Of a stretch of DNA of 64,000 nucleotides, positions 37,287 to 45,414 are shown in pieces. Below the pieces are notes generated by a model that had not been told where the DNA came from, did no database searches, and saw nothing but the letters and a program-made list of their open reading frames with translations. This DNA comes from CADEDV01 sp964437415 (GTDB lineage: Bacteria; Bacteroidota; Bacteroidia; Chitinophagales; Chitinophagaceae). How positions within the stretch are numbered: position 1 is the stretch's first letter; each line of letters starts with the position of its first letter. The DNA is taken from NCBI GenBank assembly GCA_964437415.1, contig CAYTGN010000012.1:39135-103134 (forward strand), in the 5' to 3' direction. A program made the translations under genes and the position numbers.

Positions 37287-38486
37287 ATGCTTTTCAAAGA
37301 CATTATAGGACAGGTGGCTATCAAAAAGCAATTGGCCGAAATGTTGCAGCACAACCGCCTCAGCCATGCTTTGTTGTTTTTAGGCAAAGAAGGATCGGGT
37401 GGACTGCCGTTGGCATTGGCCTTTGCTCAGTTCATTGTTTGCGAAAAAGTCAATGATCACCGGTCATCGGTCAATAGTCCATCGCTGTTTGGGGAAGAAC
37501 CAGTAACCAGCAACAAGCAACCGGCAACAGAGGCCTGTGGCATTTGCAGCGCCTGCATCAAAGCTCAACAACTGATCCATCCCGATATTCATTTTTCATA
37601 CCCTGTCGTTACAAAAAAAGCCGGAAGTCCTCCCATCAGTACAGATTATATCAGCGAATGGAGAGAATTTGTCAAAAGCTATCCCTATGGCAATGCATAC
37701 GACTGGCTTCAGTTTATCGGCGCAGAAAATAAACAGGGTAATATTACAGCCCATGAATGTAGTGACATCATCCGCAAACTGAACCTGAAGAGTTTTGAAA
37801 GCGAATACAAGGTGCTCATCATGTGGATGCCGGAATACCTCGGCTATGAAGGGAACAAGCTGCTGAAGCTACTCGAAGAGCCGCCGCCCAACACTTTATT
37901 CATTCTTGTGGCCGAAAATGAGTCGCTGATCCTGCCAACCATATTAAGCCGATGCCAGTTGGTAAAAATCCCGATGCTGGAGGCAAAGGATATTGAAGAT
38001 GCCCTGATCACAAGAAATAAAACCGAAGGCACAACAGCCCGCCAGGTGGCGGGTGTGAGTGAGGGCAATTACCGGGAGGCCCTGCAATTGGTGCAACATG
38101 CCGACGAGGACTGGCAGAGTTTATTAAAGGACTGGCTGAATGCCATTTTGCGAACTGGCCCTATCGCACAGACCAAATGGGTGGAGGAAGTGAGCCGGCT
38201 GGGCCGGGAAAAGCAAAAACAATTTCTCCGCTACTTTAACCATATTCTTGACCAGGCCATTCATTACCGCATTTTAGGTGACCAGATGCAGCTTTCTGTG
38301 GCCGAAAAGGATTTTTGCGAAAAACTGAACAAGAAAGTGACTGATATTGCCCAGCACCAGGCCCTGGTGGAAGAACTGGACCGGGCAGCCTACTATATTG
38401 AGCGGAACGCTAATGCCAAGATCCTATTTCATGCCCTGACGATCAAGATATATCATATTATACAGGACAAGATTGTATTTGCATAG
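37287..38486 (+). CDS. holB: DNA polymerase III delta-prime-type clamp-loader subunit
   Basis: Clamp-loader subunit of 399 residues with a RecA/AAA+ fold (FKDIIGQVAIKKQL at the start, SHALLFLGKEGSGG) but a degraded P-loop, as in delta-prime. A zinc site uses Cys52, Cys84, Cys87 and Cys90, with a 28-residue insert (about 55-82) between the first Cys and the others. The insert is encoded by two kinds of 7-base repeat and is not seen in relatives I can recall. Other motifs are LLKLLEEPPPNTLFIL and TILSRCQ. The ATG at 37287 is the family-like start; an upstream TTG at 37257 is unlikely. ricT follows downstream, as in Bacillus. Confidence 0.9.
   Translation: MLFKDIIGQVAIKKQLAEMLQHNRLSHALLFLGKEGSGGLPLALAFAQFIVCEKVNDHRSSVNSPSLFGEEPVTSNKQPATEACGICSACIKAQQLIHPDIHFSYPVVTKKAGSPPISTDYISEWREFVKSYPYGNAYDWLQFIGAENKQGNITAHECSDIIRKLNLKSFESEYKVLIMWMPEYLGYEGNKLLKLLEEPPPNTLFILVAENESLILPTILSRCQLVKIPMLEAKDIEDALITRNKTEGTTARQVAGVSEGNYREALQLVQHADEDWQSLLKDWLNAILRTGPIAQTKWVEEVSRLGREKQKQFLRYFNHILDQAIHYRILGDQMQLSVAEKDFCEKLNKKVTDIAQHQALVEELDRAAYYIERNANAKILFHALTIKIYHIIQDKIVFA
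37461..37525. repeat. Heptanucleotide repeats inside holB
   Basis: Two arrays lie in the coding sequence. CGGTCAT/CGGTCAA/TAGTCCA-type units run at 37461-37481, and AACCAGT, AACCAGC, AACAAGC, AACCGGC at 37498-37525. The period is 7 bases in each. They encode the low-complexity insert of HolB and look like intergenic repeat DNA carried in frame. Confidence 0.8.
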
Positions 38487-38522
38487 CTACCAGGAGGCTT
38501 AAAAACCTTCAGGACTTAAGAA

Positions 38523-38552
38523 TTTGATATTCGGGATAAGATTGTATTTTTG
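38523..38552 (+). promoter_or_regulatory. Promoter for the holB-ricT intergenic transcript
   Basis: TTTG at 38523-38526 and TATTTTTG at 38545-38552, 18 bases apart, fit the phylum promoter well. No protein start follows at the right distance; ricT begins 278 bases later, beyond a hairpin terminator. Confidence 0.6.
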
Positions 38553-38558
38553 ACCAAC

Positions 38559-38735
38559 TGAGGGTGGGCGAAGATGTTGAATGTGAAAAAGATGAGGGTG
38601 CCCCCGCAGTTTAGAATTGAAAAGCTTTACCGTGTCATTCGCAACTACATATATTACTTCGGTTGTTCGGACTTCATTGCTGAGCAGCGAATACAAAATG
38701 TAGAAGTTTCCCGGCGAATAAATGCCGGGATTTTG
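38559..38735 (+). ncRNA. Candidate non-coding RNA of about 175 bases
   Basis: The segment starts just after a good promoter (38523-38552) and ends at a GC-rich hairpin (CCCGGC at 38710-38715 with GCCGGG at 38724-38729, then ATTTT). ATTCGC (about 38636) pairs with GCGAAT (about 38687), and CTACAT with ATGTAG just after each, in an order that could form a pseudoknot. I cannot assign it to a family; the lengths fit 6S-type RNA but the long rod pattern is not clear. A 70-codon frame (38574-38786) runs through the terminator and is unlikely to be real. Confidence 0.5.
38710..38735 (+). terminator. Hairpin closing the holB-ricT intergenic transcript
   Basis: CCCGGC/GCCGGG stem with 8-base loop GAATAAAT, followed by ATTTTG. 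The T-run is short, so it may be only moderately efficient. Confidence 0.55.
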
Positions 38736-38829
38736 ACCAAAGCGTCAGTGTGCGACGTAACGGATGCTTACTATTCATTCTGCTAACGGTTTCCCCCTCA
38801 AATCAAAAATCTTAAATCTGAAATTACGG

Positions 38830-40128
38830 ATGGGTTGCAGCAATTGTGGCACGGGTAAACCGAATGGATGTAAGAGCAACGGCGGGTGCAGCACCGGCGG
38901 CTGTAATCGCATGAACACCCATGACTGGCTGCGCAACCTGCCCATCGTTGATGTGGAGAGCAGTTGCAAAGTGGTGGAGATAAGTTTCAATAAAGGCACC
39001 CGAAAAGATTTTTTCCGCAACCCCGCATTGCACCCATATGAAAAAGGCGACCTGGTGGCAGTGGAAGGTGTAAGTGGTTTTGATGTCGGTGAAGTTTCGC
39101 TTACCGGCGAGATCGTCCGTTTGCAGATGAAAAAAAGAGGGGTGAAAGAAGACAACCCCGAAATGAAAAAAATATTGCGTTCTGCAAGCGACCGTGACCT
39201 TGACCTGATGAAACAGAACAAAGCCAGAGAACCGGAAGCCGTGATCCGCAGCCGGGCCATTGCCAGGCAACTGAAGCTGGACATGAAGATCAGCCAGGTG
39301 GAAATGCAGGCCGATGGACGTAAAGCCACTTTCTTTTATATTGCTGATGGCCGGGTTGATTTCCGTGAACTGATTAAAGTGTATGCCTCTGAGTTCAGGG
39401 TGAAAGTGGAAATGCGGCAGATCGGCGCCAGGCAGGAAGCCGGCAAAGTAGGCGGCATCGGCAGCTGTGGCCGTGAACTCTGTTGCAGCAGTTGGCTCAC
39501 TGATTTTAAATCGGTGAACACCGCAGCAGCCCGTTATCAAAACCTTTCTATCAATCAAACCAAACTCAGCGGCCAGTGCGGACGGTTGAAATGCTGTTTG
39601 AATTACGAACTAGACACTTATCTCGATGCGTTGCAGCATTTCCCGGAAAATTGCGATAGCCTTGAAGTTGCCAAGGGAAGAGCTTTTCTTATCAAGAAAG
39701 ATATTTTCCGCAACCTGATGTGGTACACCCTGCCCGACAGCACCAAACAATACCCGCTGACGATTGAAAGGGTAAAAAAAATAAAATCACTCAATCACCA
39801 GGGAGTTATTCCGGAAGAACTGGAAGCAGTAGATGTTGTTTCCAGCAAACCTAAAGAAGTGGAACCTGAATTTGTGGATGTGGTGGGACAGATCAGTTTG
39901 AGATCATTGGAAAAAGCGGACAAGAAAAAACGTCAGCAGCAACATCAGCAAAGACAGGGACAGAGACCACAGCAAAGACAAGGCGGGCAACAACAGCAGG
40001 GCGGTCAGCAAAACCAGCAACGCCGTCAACAAGGTGGCGGACAGCAACAACGTCCGCAACAGCAAAAAGGACAAAGACCTAACCCGCCAAGAAACCAGCA
40101 ACGTCCTCCACGGCCTGATAACAAATAG
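38830..40128 (+). CDS. ricT: PSP1-domain protein of the RicT/YaaT type
   Basis: A 432-residue protein. The cysteine-rich N-terminus (CSNCGTGKPNGCKSNGGC) is followed by the PSP1 core (about 30-290), including GSCGRELCCSSWL near 215 and SGQCGRLKCCLNYEL near 250. The last 65 residues are a low-complexity Gln/Arg/Gly/Pro tail. In Bacillus, RicT (YaaT) joins RicA and RicF, binds Fe-S clusters and steers RNase Y cleavage; it also lies next to holB there. ATG at 38830 fits the family; codons to 38764 add a leader without motifs. The tail suggests RNA contact, by inference. Confidence 0.88.
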   Translation: MGCSNCGTGKPNGCKSNGGCSTGGCNRMNTHDWLRNLPIVDVESSCKVVEISFNKGTRKDFFRNPALHPYEKGDLVAVEGVSGFDVGEVSLTGEIVRLQMKKRGVKEDNPEMKKILRSASDRDLDLMKQNKAREPEAVIRSRAIARQLKLDMKISQVEMQADGRKATFFYIADGRVDFRELIKVYASEFRVKVEMRQIGARQEAGKVGGIGSCGRELCCSSWLTDFKSVNTAAARYQNLSINQTKLSGQCGRLKCCLNYELDTYLDALQHFPENCDSLEVAKGRAFLIKKDIFRNLMWYTLPDSTKQYPLTIERVKKIKSLNHQGVIPEELEAVDVVSSKPKEVEPEFVDVVGQISLRSLEKADKKKRQQQHQQRQGQRPQQRQGGQQQQGGQQNQQRRQQGGGQQQRPQQQKGQRPNPPRNQQRPPRPDNK

Positions 40129-40190
40129 TTTTTAGAGACTTTCTTTTGCAGTCAATGACTTTCGCTGGCCGAAGTAATAAATGGTTTGCG

Positions 40191-40222
40191 TTTGCCTCCC
40201 CCCTTTTCCTGCCCTATCTTTG
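40191..40222 (+). promoter_or_regulatory. Promoter for asnS
   Basis: TTTG at 40191-40194, 20-base spacer, TATCTTTG at 40215-40222. This is a close match to the phylum promoter, 20 bases before the ATG at 40242. Confidence 0.7.
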
Positions 40223-40241
40223 CCGTCCTTAATTGCAGGCT

Positions 40242-41681
40242 ATGTTCAACAAAAGGATAAAGATCAAAGAATTGCTGGCACAGGAACCAACAGGCCAGGA
40301 AGTGACCGTGATGGGATGGGTGCGAACCTTTCGCAATAACCAGTTCATTGCTTTGAATGACGGCAGCACCAACAACAACCTGCAGGTGCTGGCTTCGCTG
40401 GGAAAATTTGATGAAGAATTGCTGAAACGTATCACCACTTCTGCTTCGCTGAAAGTGACAGGGAAAGTGGTGCCCTCCCTGGGCAAAGGACAAAAAATGG
40501 ATCTTGAAGCGACAACCATTGAAGTGCTTGGCGACAGCGATGCAGAAGCCTACCCGTTGCAACCCAAAAAACACAGTCTTGAATTTCTTCGTGAAAAAGC
40601 GCATCTGCGTTTCCGCACCAACACATTTGGTTCTGTGTTCCGTATCCGTCATTCGCTGGCTTTTGCCGTGCATAAATTTTACAACGACAAAGGCTTTGTT
40701 TATATGCACACCCCTATCATCACCGCCAGTGATGCAGAAGGTGCCGGTGAAATGTTCCGGGTAACAACGCTGCCTTTTGACAACCCGCCGAGAAATGAAG
40801 ATGGCAGTATCAATTTCAAAGAAGATTTTTTTGGCCGGGCAACCAATCTCACTGTAAGCGGACAACTGGAAGGAGAACTGGCCGCCACTGCATTTGGTGA
40901 GATATACACTTTCGGGCCCACGTTCAGGGCAGAGAACAGCAACACGGCAAGACACCTCGCCGAATTCTGGATGATAGAGCCTGAAATGGCTTTTTATGAC
41001 CTGGAAGACAACATGAACCTTGCGGAAGAGTTCATCAAATATATTATCCGCTATGTGATGGATAACAACCGGGAAGACCTGGAATTTTTGGCCCAGCGCT
41101 TAGCCGACGAAGAAAAACAATTGCCGCAGGACAAGAGAAGTGAGATGGGTCTTATTGAGAAACTTGAATTTGTGCTCAACAATGATTTTGAACGGCTCAC
41201 TTACACTGATGCGATTGACATCCTGCAAAACAGCAATCACAATAAGAAAAAGAAATTTCAATATGAAGTGACCGGCTGGGGCATGGACCTGCAAAGTGAG
41301 CATGAACGTTATCTCGTGGAAAAACATTTTAAAAAACCCGTTATCCTTTACAACTACCCTGCTGCGATCAAAGCATTTTATATGCGGCAGAATGAAGATG
41401 GAAAAACAGTGGCGGCTATGGATATTTTAGCGCCGGGCATTGGTGAGATCGTTGGCGGTTCACAAAGAGAGGAAAGACAGGACAAATTAGAAGCAAGAAT
41501 GAAAGAAATGAATATACCTGCGGAAGAATTGTGGTGGTACCTGGATACAAGAAGGTTTGGCACCGTGCCACATGCCGGTTTTGGATTGGGTTTTGAAAGA
41601 GTGGTACAGTTTGTTACCGGTATGGGTAATATCCGGGATGTGATCGCTTTCCCGAGAACGCCGGGAAGTGCGGAGTTTTAA
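40242..41681 (+). CDS. asnS: Asparaginyl-tRNA synthetase
   Basis: Class II synthetase of 479 residues charging tRNA-Asn. An N-terminal OB-fold anticodon domain (about 10-110, with VTVMGWVRTFRNN) is followed by the catalytic domain. Class II motif 2 is FGPTFRAENSNTARHLAEFWMIEPE near 225, and motif 3 is GFGLGFERVVQFVTG near 450. The AsnRS-specific insertions are present. The start at 40242 is 20 bases after the -7 element; a TTG three codons upstream is less likely. A strong terminator follows. Confidence 0.97.
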   Translation: MFNKRIKIKELLAQEPTGQEVTVMGWVRTFRNNQFIALNDGSTNNNLQVLASLGKFDEELLKRITTSASLKVTGKVVPSLGKGQKMDLEATTIEVLGDSDAEAYPLQPKKHSLEFLREKAHLRFRTNTFGSVFRIRHSLAFAVHKFYNDKGFVYMHTPIITASDAEGAGEMFRVTTLPFDNPPRNEDGSINFKEDFFGRATNLTVSGQLEGELAATAFGEIYTFGPTFRAENSNTARHLAEFWMIEPEMAFYDLEDNMNLAEEFIKYIIRYVMDNNREDLEFLAQRLADEEKQLPQDKRSEMGLIEKLEFVLNNDFERLTYTDAIDILQNSNHNKKKKFQYEVTGWGMDLQSEHERYLVEKHFKKPVILYNYPAAIKAFYMRQNEDGKTVAAMDILAPGIGEIVGGSQREERQDKLEARMKEMNIPAEELWWYLDTRRFGTVPHAGFGLGFERVVQFVTGMGNIRDVIAFPRTPGSAEF

Positions 41682-41700
41682 GACTATCATGATAATTAAA

Positions 41701-41733
41701 AAAAAGTGGCTGAAAAAACAGCCACTTTTTTTT
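41701..41733. terminator. Bidirectional terminator between asnS and the UspA gene
   Basis: A perfect 12-bp stem (41701-41712 with 41719-41730) with loop AAAAAA, flanked by A-run and T-run, serves both convergent genes. Confidence 0.9.
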
Positions 41734-41749
41734 AATGATTTATAGCAAA

Positions 41750-42586
41750 TCATACAGCTTCTTCATGTATGCACATCACCGGAATATGAGACTGAAAGAT
41801 CAGTTGCTTTGTAGAGCTGGGTTTAAAAATAGACTGCAGCAATTTATGCCGCTTGGGAATCGCCACAATAAGATCAAGATTATTCTTCTCCCCAAATTCA
41901 TTGATGCCGTCCTCAATATCTTCATGTTCAATAAAATGATACTTCGGGTTAGCGGATTCGATCATCGTATGCAGCAAAGCTGATTGTTCAGGTGTGTCTG
42001 GTCTGAATTGCTTATCCTGGTAATCAACATTCAGCACATGCAGTTCTGCATTGAAGGTTTTTACCATAGTAGTGATCACATTACCCGGGGTGTTTTCCAC
42101 CACATCCCTGAAATCGCAGGCAAAACCTATCTTGCGAATGCCCTGCCCATACTCCTTCCCTGTCGGCACAGCAATCACCGGTGCTTTAAGATGGCGGATG
42201 GCAGATAAAGTGGTGCTGCCAAAAACAACCCTTTCCAGCCCGGTGCTTCCATAACTGCCCATCACCACTGCAAAGGGTTCTATTTTTTTGCAAATGTCTT
42301 CCAATTCATCCACCACATCACCCATTCTTGCTTCTGCATATATTTTCACCTGTCCCGAAGTGATGTGCTCTAATTTCTCTTTCAATGAATGAACCTTAGT
42401 TTCAGCTTCCTTTTTAAGTTCTTCAACCGAAACCACCAATACCGGCACATCGGTCATGTTTACGGGTAAACTGTAAACATGCACCAGCATGACGCTGGCG
42501 CCAATGGCTTTGGCCATGTCTGCTCCGTAATTCATTGCATTGGTAGCTGCAGGAGAAAAATCTGTTGGGATAATGATCGTTTTCAT
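41750..42586 (-). CDS. Tandem universal stress protein (UspA)
   Basis: A cytoplasmic protein of 278 residues made of two UspA domains (about 1-140 and 145-278). The first has TIIIPTDFSPAA and the ATP-binding-type GSYGSTGLERVVFGSTT near 120; the second is more divergent, with less clear nucleotide motifs. USP proteins support survival in starvation or redox stress, but the target here is unknown. The ATG at 42586 begins the domain directly; the frame extends to 42697 with a leader unlike the family. It is divergent from the ExbD gene (126 bases between starts). Confidence 0.9.
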   Translation of the reverse strand: MKTIIIPTDFSPAATNAMNYGADMAKAIGASVMLVHVYSLPVNMTDVPVLVVSVEELKKEAETKVHSLKEKLEHITSGQVKIYAEARMGDVVDELEDICKKIEPFAVVMGSYGSTGLERVVFGSTTLSAIRHLKAPVIAVPTGKEYGQGIRKIGFACDFRDVVENTPGNVITTMVKTFNAELHVLNVDYQDKQFRPDTPEQSALLHTMIESANPKYHFIEHEDIEDGINEFGEKNNLDLIVAIPKRHKLLQSIFKPSSTKQLIFQSHIPVMCIHEEAV

Positions 42587-42711
42587 CTCGATGTTTGTTA
42601 GAATGTAAAAATATTGGATGGCGCACCCTAAGATACTGATTATCGTCAGCCCTGCTGCTGATTTTATTATGGAAAAATGCCGTGGAAAGTATCTCATTCC
42701 AAACCGCTGTT

Positions 42712-43257
42712 ATGAATGCACCTGTATCAGCTTCGCATGAACGCCGCAGGGTCGGTGTCCGCCGGTCAAAAAAACATTCACTCAAAACAGATATGACGCC
42801 AATGGTTGACCTCGGGTTTTTGCTCATTACATTTTTTGTTATAACAACAGAATTAGTACGGCCAAAAACCAGCGACCTGCTGATGCCAAAAGATGGCCCA
42901 ATAATGAAAGTCGGAGAATCAGATGCCATGACGGTGTTGCCTGCAAAAGACAATGTTGTGTATTACTATGAAGGCGAATGGCAGAAGGCATTGGCAGATG
43001 GGGCCGTTTATAAGACAACTCTGTCTTACAGCAACGGGCTGGGTGATGTAATAAGGCAAAAACAAGAAAAACTTGATAACAATCCTGCGGCCAAAGAAGG
43101 AAGAGCCGGGCTGATGCTCATCATAAGGCCGGGAAAGGAGGCTTCCTACTCGGCTCTTGTTGACCTGCTGGATGAAGTGCTGATCAATGATGTGAAGAAA
43201 TATGTTATCACCAAACAAAGCCGGGAAGAAATGAAATGGCTGCAAGAGCATCAATGA
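42712..43257 (+). CDS. ExbD/TolR-family biopolymer transport protein, orphan
   Basis: A 181-residue protein with a short basic N-terminus, one membrane helix containing the conserved Asp of the proton path (DMTPMVDLGFLLITFF, about 25-45) and a periplasmic domain. ExbD works with ExbB/TolQ to energise TonB- or Tol-type systems. No ExbB, TonB or second ExbD is adjacent, which is unusual for the family. ATG at 42712 is chosen; an upstream GTG at 42682 adds 10 residues. It overlaps the convergent DUF3089 gene by 7 bases at its 3' end. Confidence 0.85.
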   Translation: MNAPVSASHERRRVGVRRSKKHSLKTDMTPMVDLGFLLITFFVITTELVRPKTSDLLMPKDGPIMKVGESDAMTVLPAKDNVVYYYEGEWQKALADGAVYKTTLSYSNGLGDVIRQKQEKLDNNPAAKEGRAGLMLIIRPGKEASYSALVDLLDEVLINDVKKYVITKQSREEMKWLQEHQ

Positions 43258-44294
43258 GCATTGATATAGGATTGAATTCGCTGCGCTGCATTTTCCCGGA
43301 TGTTAAGGTAAAATAAATTAATATCCCCGATATGATAGTTGCGGCTAAGATAAAGAAAACTCCATGGGAATTTTGGTTTTCGCACAAACAAAAAGCCGTT
43401 ACTGACCGCAGCATCGGTTGTGTGTTTATAAATTTTATTGAAGTTCCACAACACACTGCCTTTGTTCAGCTCTCTTGAAGCATAAAGTCCGGTTATGGTC
43501 CACAGCAGCGGGTTGGAGGCATACGAACTTCCGTTTTCGCTTTTCAGGTAGGAAGGAACATATCCCTTACGTAATGTTCTCCAACTGCACAAACAACCTG
43601 TTTGCAGGGAATCTTTGCACATTTCCAGAAAAGTAAAATAATCAACCGGCACCGGCCAACCTGCCAGGTAAGCAACCACCAGTTTATTTCTCAGTGATGA
43701 AGAATCATTTTCCGGGTGATCAAAAAATTCATTCAGTAATCTTTCGGCCAGCTTACTGCCCTGGCTATGCGCAGCAATGATAAGGGGTCTGTCTTTGTTC
43801 CAGTGTTGCAGGTAAAATTCAAATGCTGCTTTAATATCCGAATAAGCATGATCGAATGTCTGCTTCGTTTCTTCATCCTGCTTTTTGAAAAAAGTACTGA
43901 TATGTGCCTGCCGGTATCTTGGCGCAAACACCCTGCAGTGCTGGTTGAACACACTTGCCTGGTACAAAATGCTGGAATAATCCGTCTTTGCATTCAGGTA
44001 TGTATCATCAATAGCAGCATTGCGTTCCTTTGCCTTTTTCTTTTTGGTGTGTGTGGTAGGATGTACAAAGAAAACATCTGCTATGGTATCTCTCATTTCA
44101 CTGCCAAGAGGTGAAGGCACACTGTCTGACGGATCCCATTTCCACGGATGTGCCGCCCAATAATTGAGATTGCTGTAATCCGGCTTACCGTTTTCGCTTT
44201 CAAACCGGTAATTGTGCTGAAATGGCTTGTATTTGTTGCAGGAAATAAGGATAATAGAAACCAGTGAAAAAGCAAAAAGCCGGTTATAATACAT
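43251..44294 (-). CDS. DUF3089 alpha/beta-hydrolase-like lipoprotein
   Basis: A lipoprotein of 347 residues with lipobox ISC (about Cys19). The DUF3089 domain carries the nucleophile motif AHSQGS near 185, as in alpha/beta hydrolases, with VFFVHPTT near 75 and APRYRQAH near 125. It may be a lipase or esterase on the outer membrane; the substrate is unknown. The start at 44294 begins the signal peptide (MYYNRLFAFSLVSIILIS); codons to 44324 add a hydrophilic leader. Confidence 0.78.
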   Translation of the reverse strand: MYYNRLFAFSLVSIILISCNKYKPFQHNYRFESENGKPDYSNLNYWAAHPWKWDPSDSVPSPLGSEMRDTIADVFFVHPTTHTKKKKAKERNAAIDDTYLNAKTDYSSILYQASVFNQHCRVFAPRYRQAHISTFFKKQDEETKQTFDHAYSDIKAAFEFYLQHWNKDRPLIIAAHSQGSKLAERLLNEFFDHPENDSSSLRNKLVVAYLAGWPVPVDYFTFLEMCKDSLQTGCLCSWRTLRKGYVPSYLKSENGSSYASNPLLWTITGLYASRELNKGSVLWNFNKIYKHTTDAAVSNGFLFVRKPKFPWSFLYLSRNYHIGDINLFYLNIRENAAQRIQSYINAH

Positions 44295-44451
44295 CCCGCA
44301 AAATAAGCCCAAATCGCTATTCATCCTTTCCGTAAACCGCTGCTGTAACGCAAAGAAATTTTTTTTGCCCTCAACAATATCATATTAAATAATTGATTAT
44401 CAAACATAAAATTAGTAATTGGGGTAAAAAATCATTATCGTTATTACAAAA

Positions 44452-44484
44452 TACTTGGTACTTTGTTTTGCACAGTACCAAATA
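44452..44484. promoter_or_regulatory. Inverted repeat over the PadR-operon promoter, candidate operator
   Basis: TACTTGGTACT (44452-44462) and AGTACCAAATA (44474-44484) are inverted copies matching at 10 of 11 positions, separated by 11 bases. The repeat covers the -33 TTTG of the promoter at 44467-44498. The repressor encoded two genes downstream is the natural candidate to bind it, by inference. Confidence 0.6.
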
Positions 44485-44498
44485 TTACCTTAGCTTTG
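44467..44498 (+). promoter_or_regulatory. Promoter for the NTF2-like/PadR/PspC operon
   Basis: TTTG at 44467-44470, 20-base spacer, TAGCTTTG at 44491-44498. This is a full match to the phylum promoter, 16 bases before the ATG at 44515. Confidence 0.7.
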
Positions 44499-44514
44499 AT
44501 CCAGAAATTATAAA

Positions 44515-44982
44515 ATGAAACAGCATCTTCTTTTCACAGCGTTATTTTTTTACTCCTCAACAGTAGTGTTTGCACAAGCTGGTGAACAGCAAAAAAATGA
44601 ACCAGAGTTGTACAAAGAGATTGCCCGTTTGGACAGTATAGTTTTTGATGCATTTAATAGAAGGGATATAGAAAAGTTTAAGCTGTACTTCAGTGAAGGC
44701 CTGGAGTTTTACCATGATAAAGGCGGATTGACCGGATATGATCACACTATTGAATTCTTGGAATCGATTGCTAAAACGAACAATGATCTGAAAAGGGATT
44801 TGGTAAAAGGAAGTTTGGAGGTTTATACGGTGGCCGGCTATGGCGCCATTCAAATTGGGTCACACCGGTTTTGTCATACCGAAAACAATAAACCAGATTG
44901 CGGAGTTTTCCAGTTTGTCCATATATGGCAGAAAAGAAATGATCAATGGAAAATTACAAGGGTTGTCAGTTATGACCATTAA
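44515..44982 (+). CDS. Exported NTF2-like (SnoaL/DUF4440) protein
   Basis: A 155-residue protein with signal peptide (cleavage likely after VFAQ, about 21) and an NTF2-like fold (ARLDSIVFDAFNRRDIEKFKLYFSE, ending WQKRNDQWKITRVVSYDH), the pattern of the DUF4440/SnoaL group. No catalytic residues can be assigned. It is the first gene of a unit with padR (54 bases downstream) and the PspC gene, and it carries the shared promoter with the operator-like repeat. Confidence 0.75.
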   Translation: MKQHLLFTALFFYSSTVVFAQAGEQQKNEPELYKEIARLDSIVFDAFNRRDIEKFKLYFSEGLEFYHDKGGLTGYDHTIEFLESIAKTNNDLKRDLVKGSLEVYTVAGYGAIQIGSHRFCHTENNKPDCGVFQFVHIWQKRNDQWKITRVVSYDH

Positions 44983-45036
44983 CAATAAATGATAAACGGC
45001 GGGCTTGCAATAGCGAAGACCCTTAAATAAAGAATT

Positions 45037-45384
45037 ATGAATATCGAGAACACACAGAGCCAGATGCGGAAGGGAATACTGGAATTTTGCATCCTCTCGA
45101 TCATCAGAAGAGGTGAAGCTTATCCCAGTGATATTGTGGAAGAGATGCGGGCTACCAACCTGCAGATTCTGGAAGGAACTCTGTACCCCCTGCTGACCCG
45201 GCTGAAAAATGCTGACATGCTTACTTACCGTTGGGTAGAAAGCAATGCCGGCCCGCCACGAAAATATTTTTCACTGACAGAGAAAGGCGAGAACTTTTAT
45301 AAAGAACTCGAACAAACCTGGAATGAACTGTCAAATGGAGTGAATGCCTTAGCCAATAAAAATGATCAGCCACTCAACAACTAA
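45037..45384 (+). CDS. PadR-family transcriptional repressor
   Basis: A 115-residue winged-helix protein of the short PadR type (ILEFCILSIIRRGEAYPSDI, recognition part LEGTLYPLLTRLK, wing PPRKYFSLTEKG). Such proteins are dimeric repressors that often control their own operon. The gene sits between the NTF2-like gene and the PspC gene, the usual Bacteroidota PadR-PspC pairing. The inverted repeat at 44452-44484 is a likely target. The inducer is unknown; membrane or envelope stress is possible but not shown. Confidence 0.92.
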   Translation: MNIENTQSQMRKGILEFCILSIIRRGEAYPSDIVEEMRATNLQILEGTLYPLLTRLKNADMLTYRWVESNAGPPRKYFSLTEKGENFYKELEQTWNELSNGVNALANKNDQPLNN

Positions 45385-45414
45385 CCAAACCCCTTCAACC
45401 AAATATATCGGAAC

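Noticed and set aside
38574..38786. 70-residue protein gene
   Set aside because: It runs through the GC hairpin terminator, has no recognisable motif, and overlaps a segment that looks like a non-coding RNA.
38824..39558. 244-residue open frame on the minus strand
   Set aside because: Lies opposite the conserved PSP1 core of ricT; a shadow frame.
40152..40955. 267-residue open frame on the minus strand
   Set aside because: Covers the asnS promoter and the conserved asnS coding region on the opposite strand.
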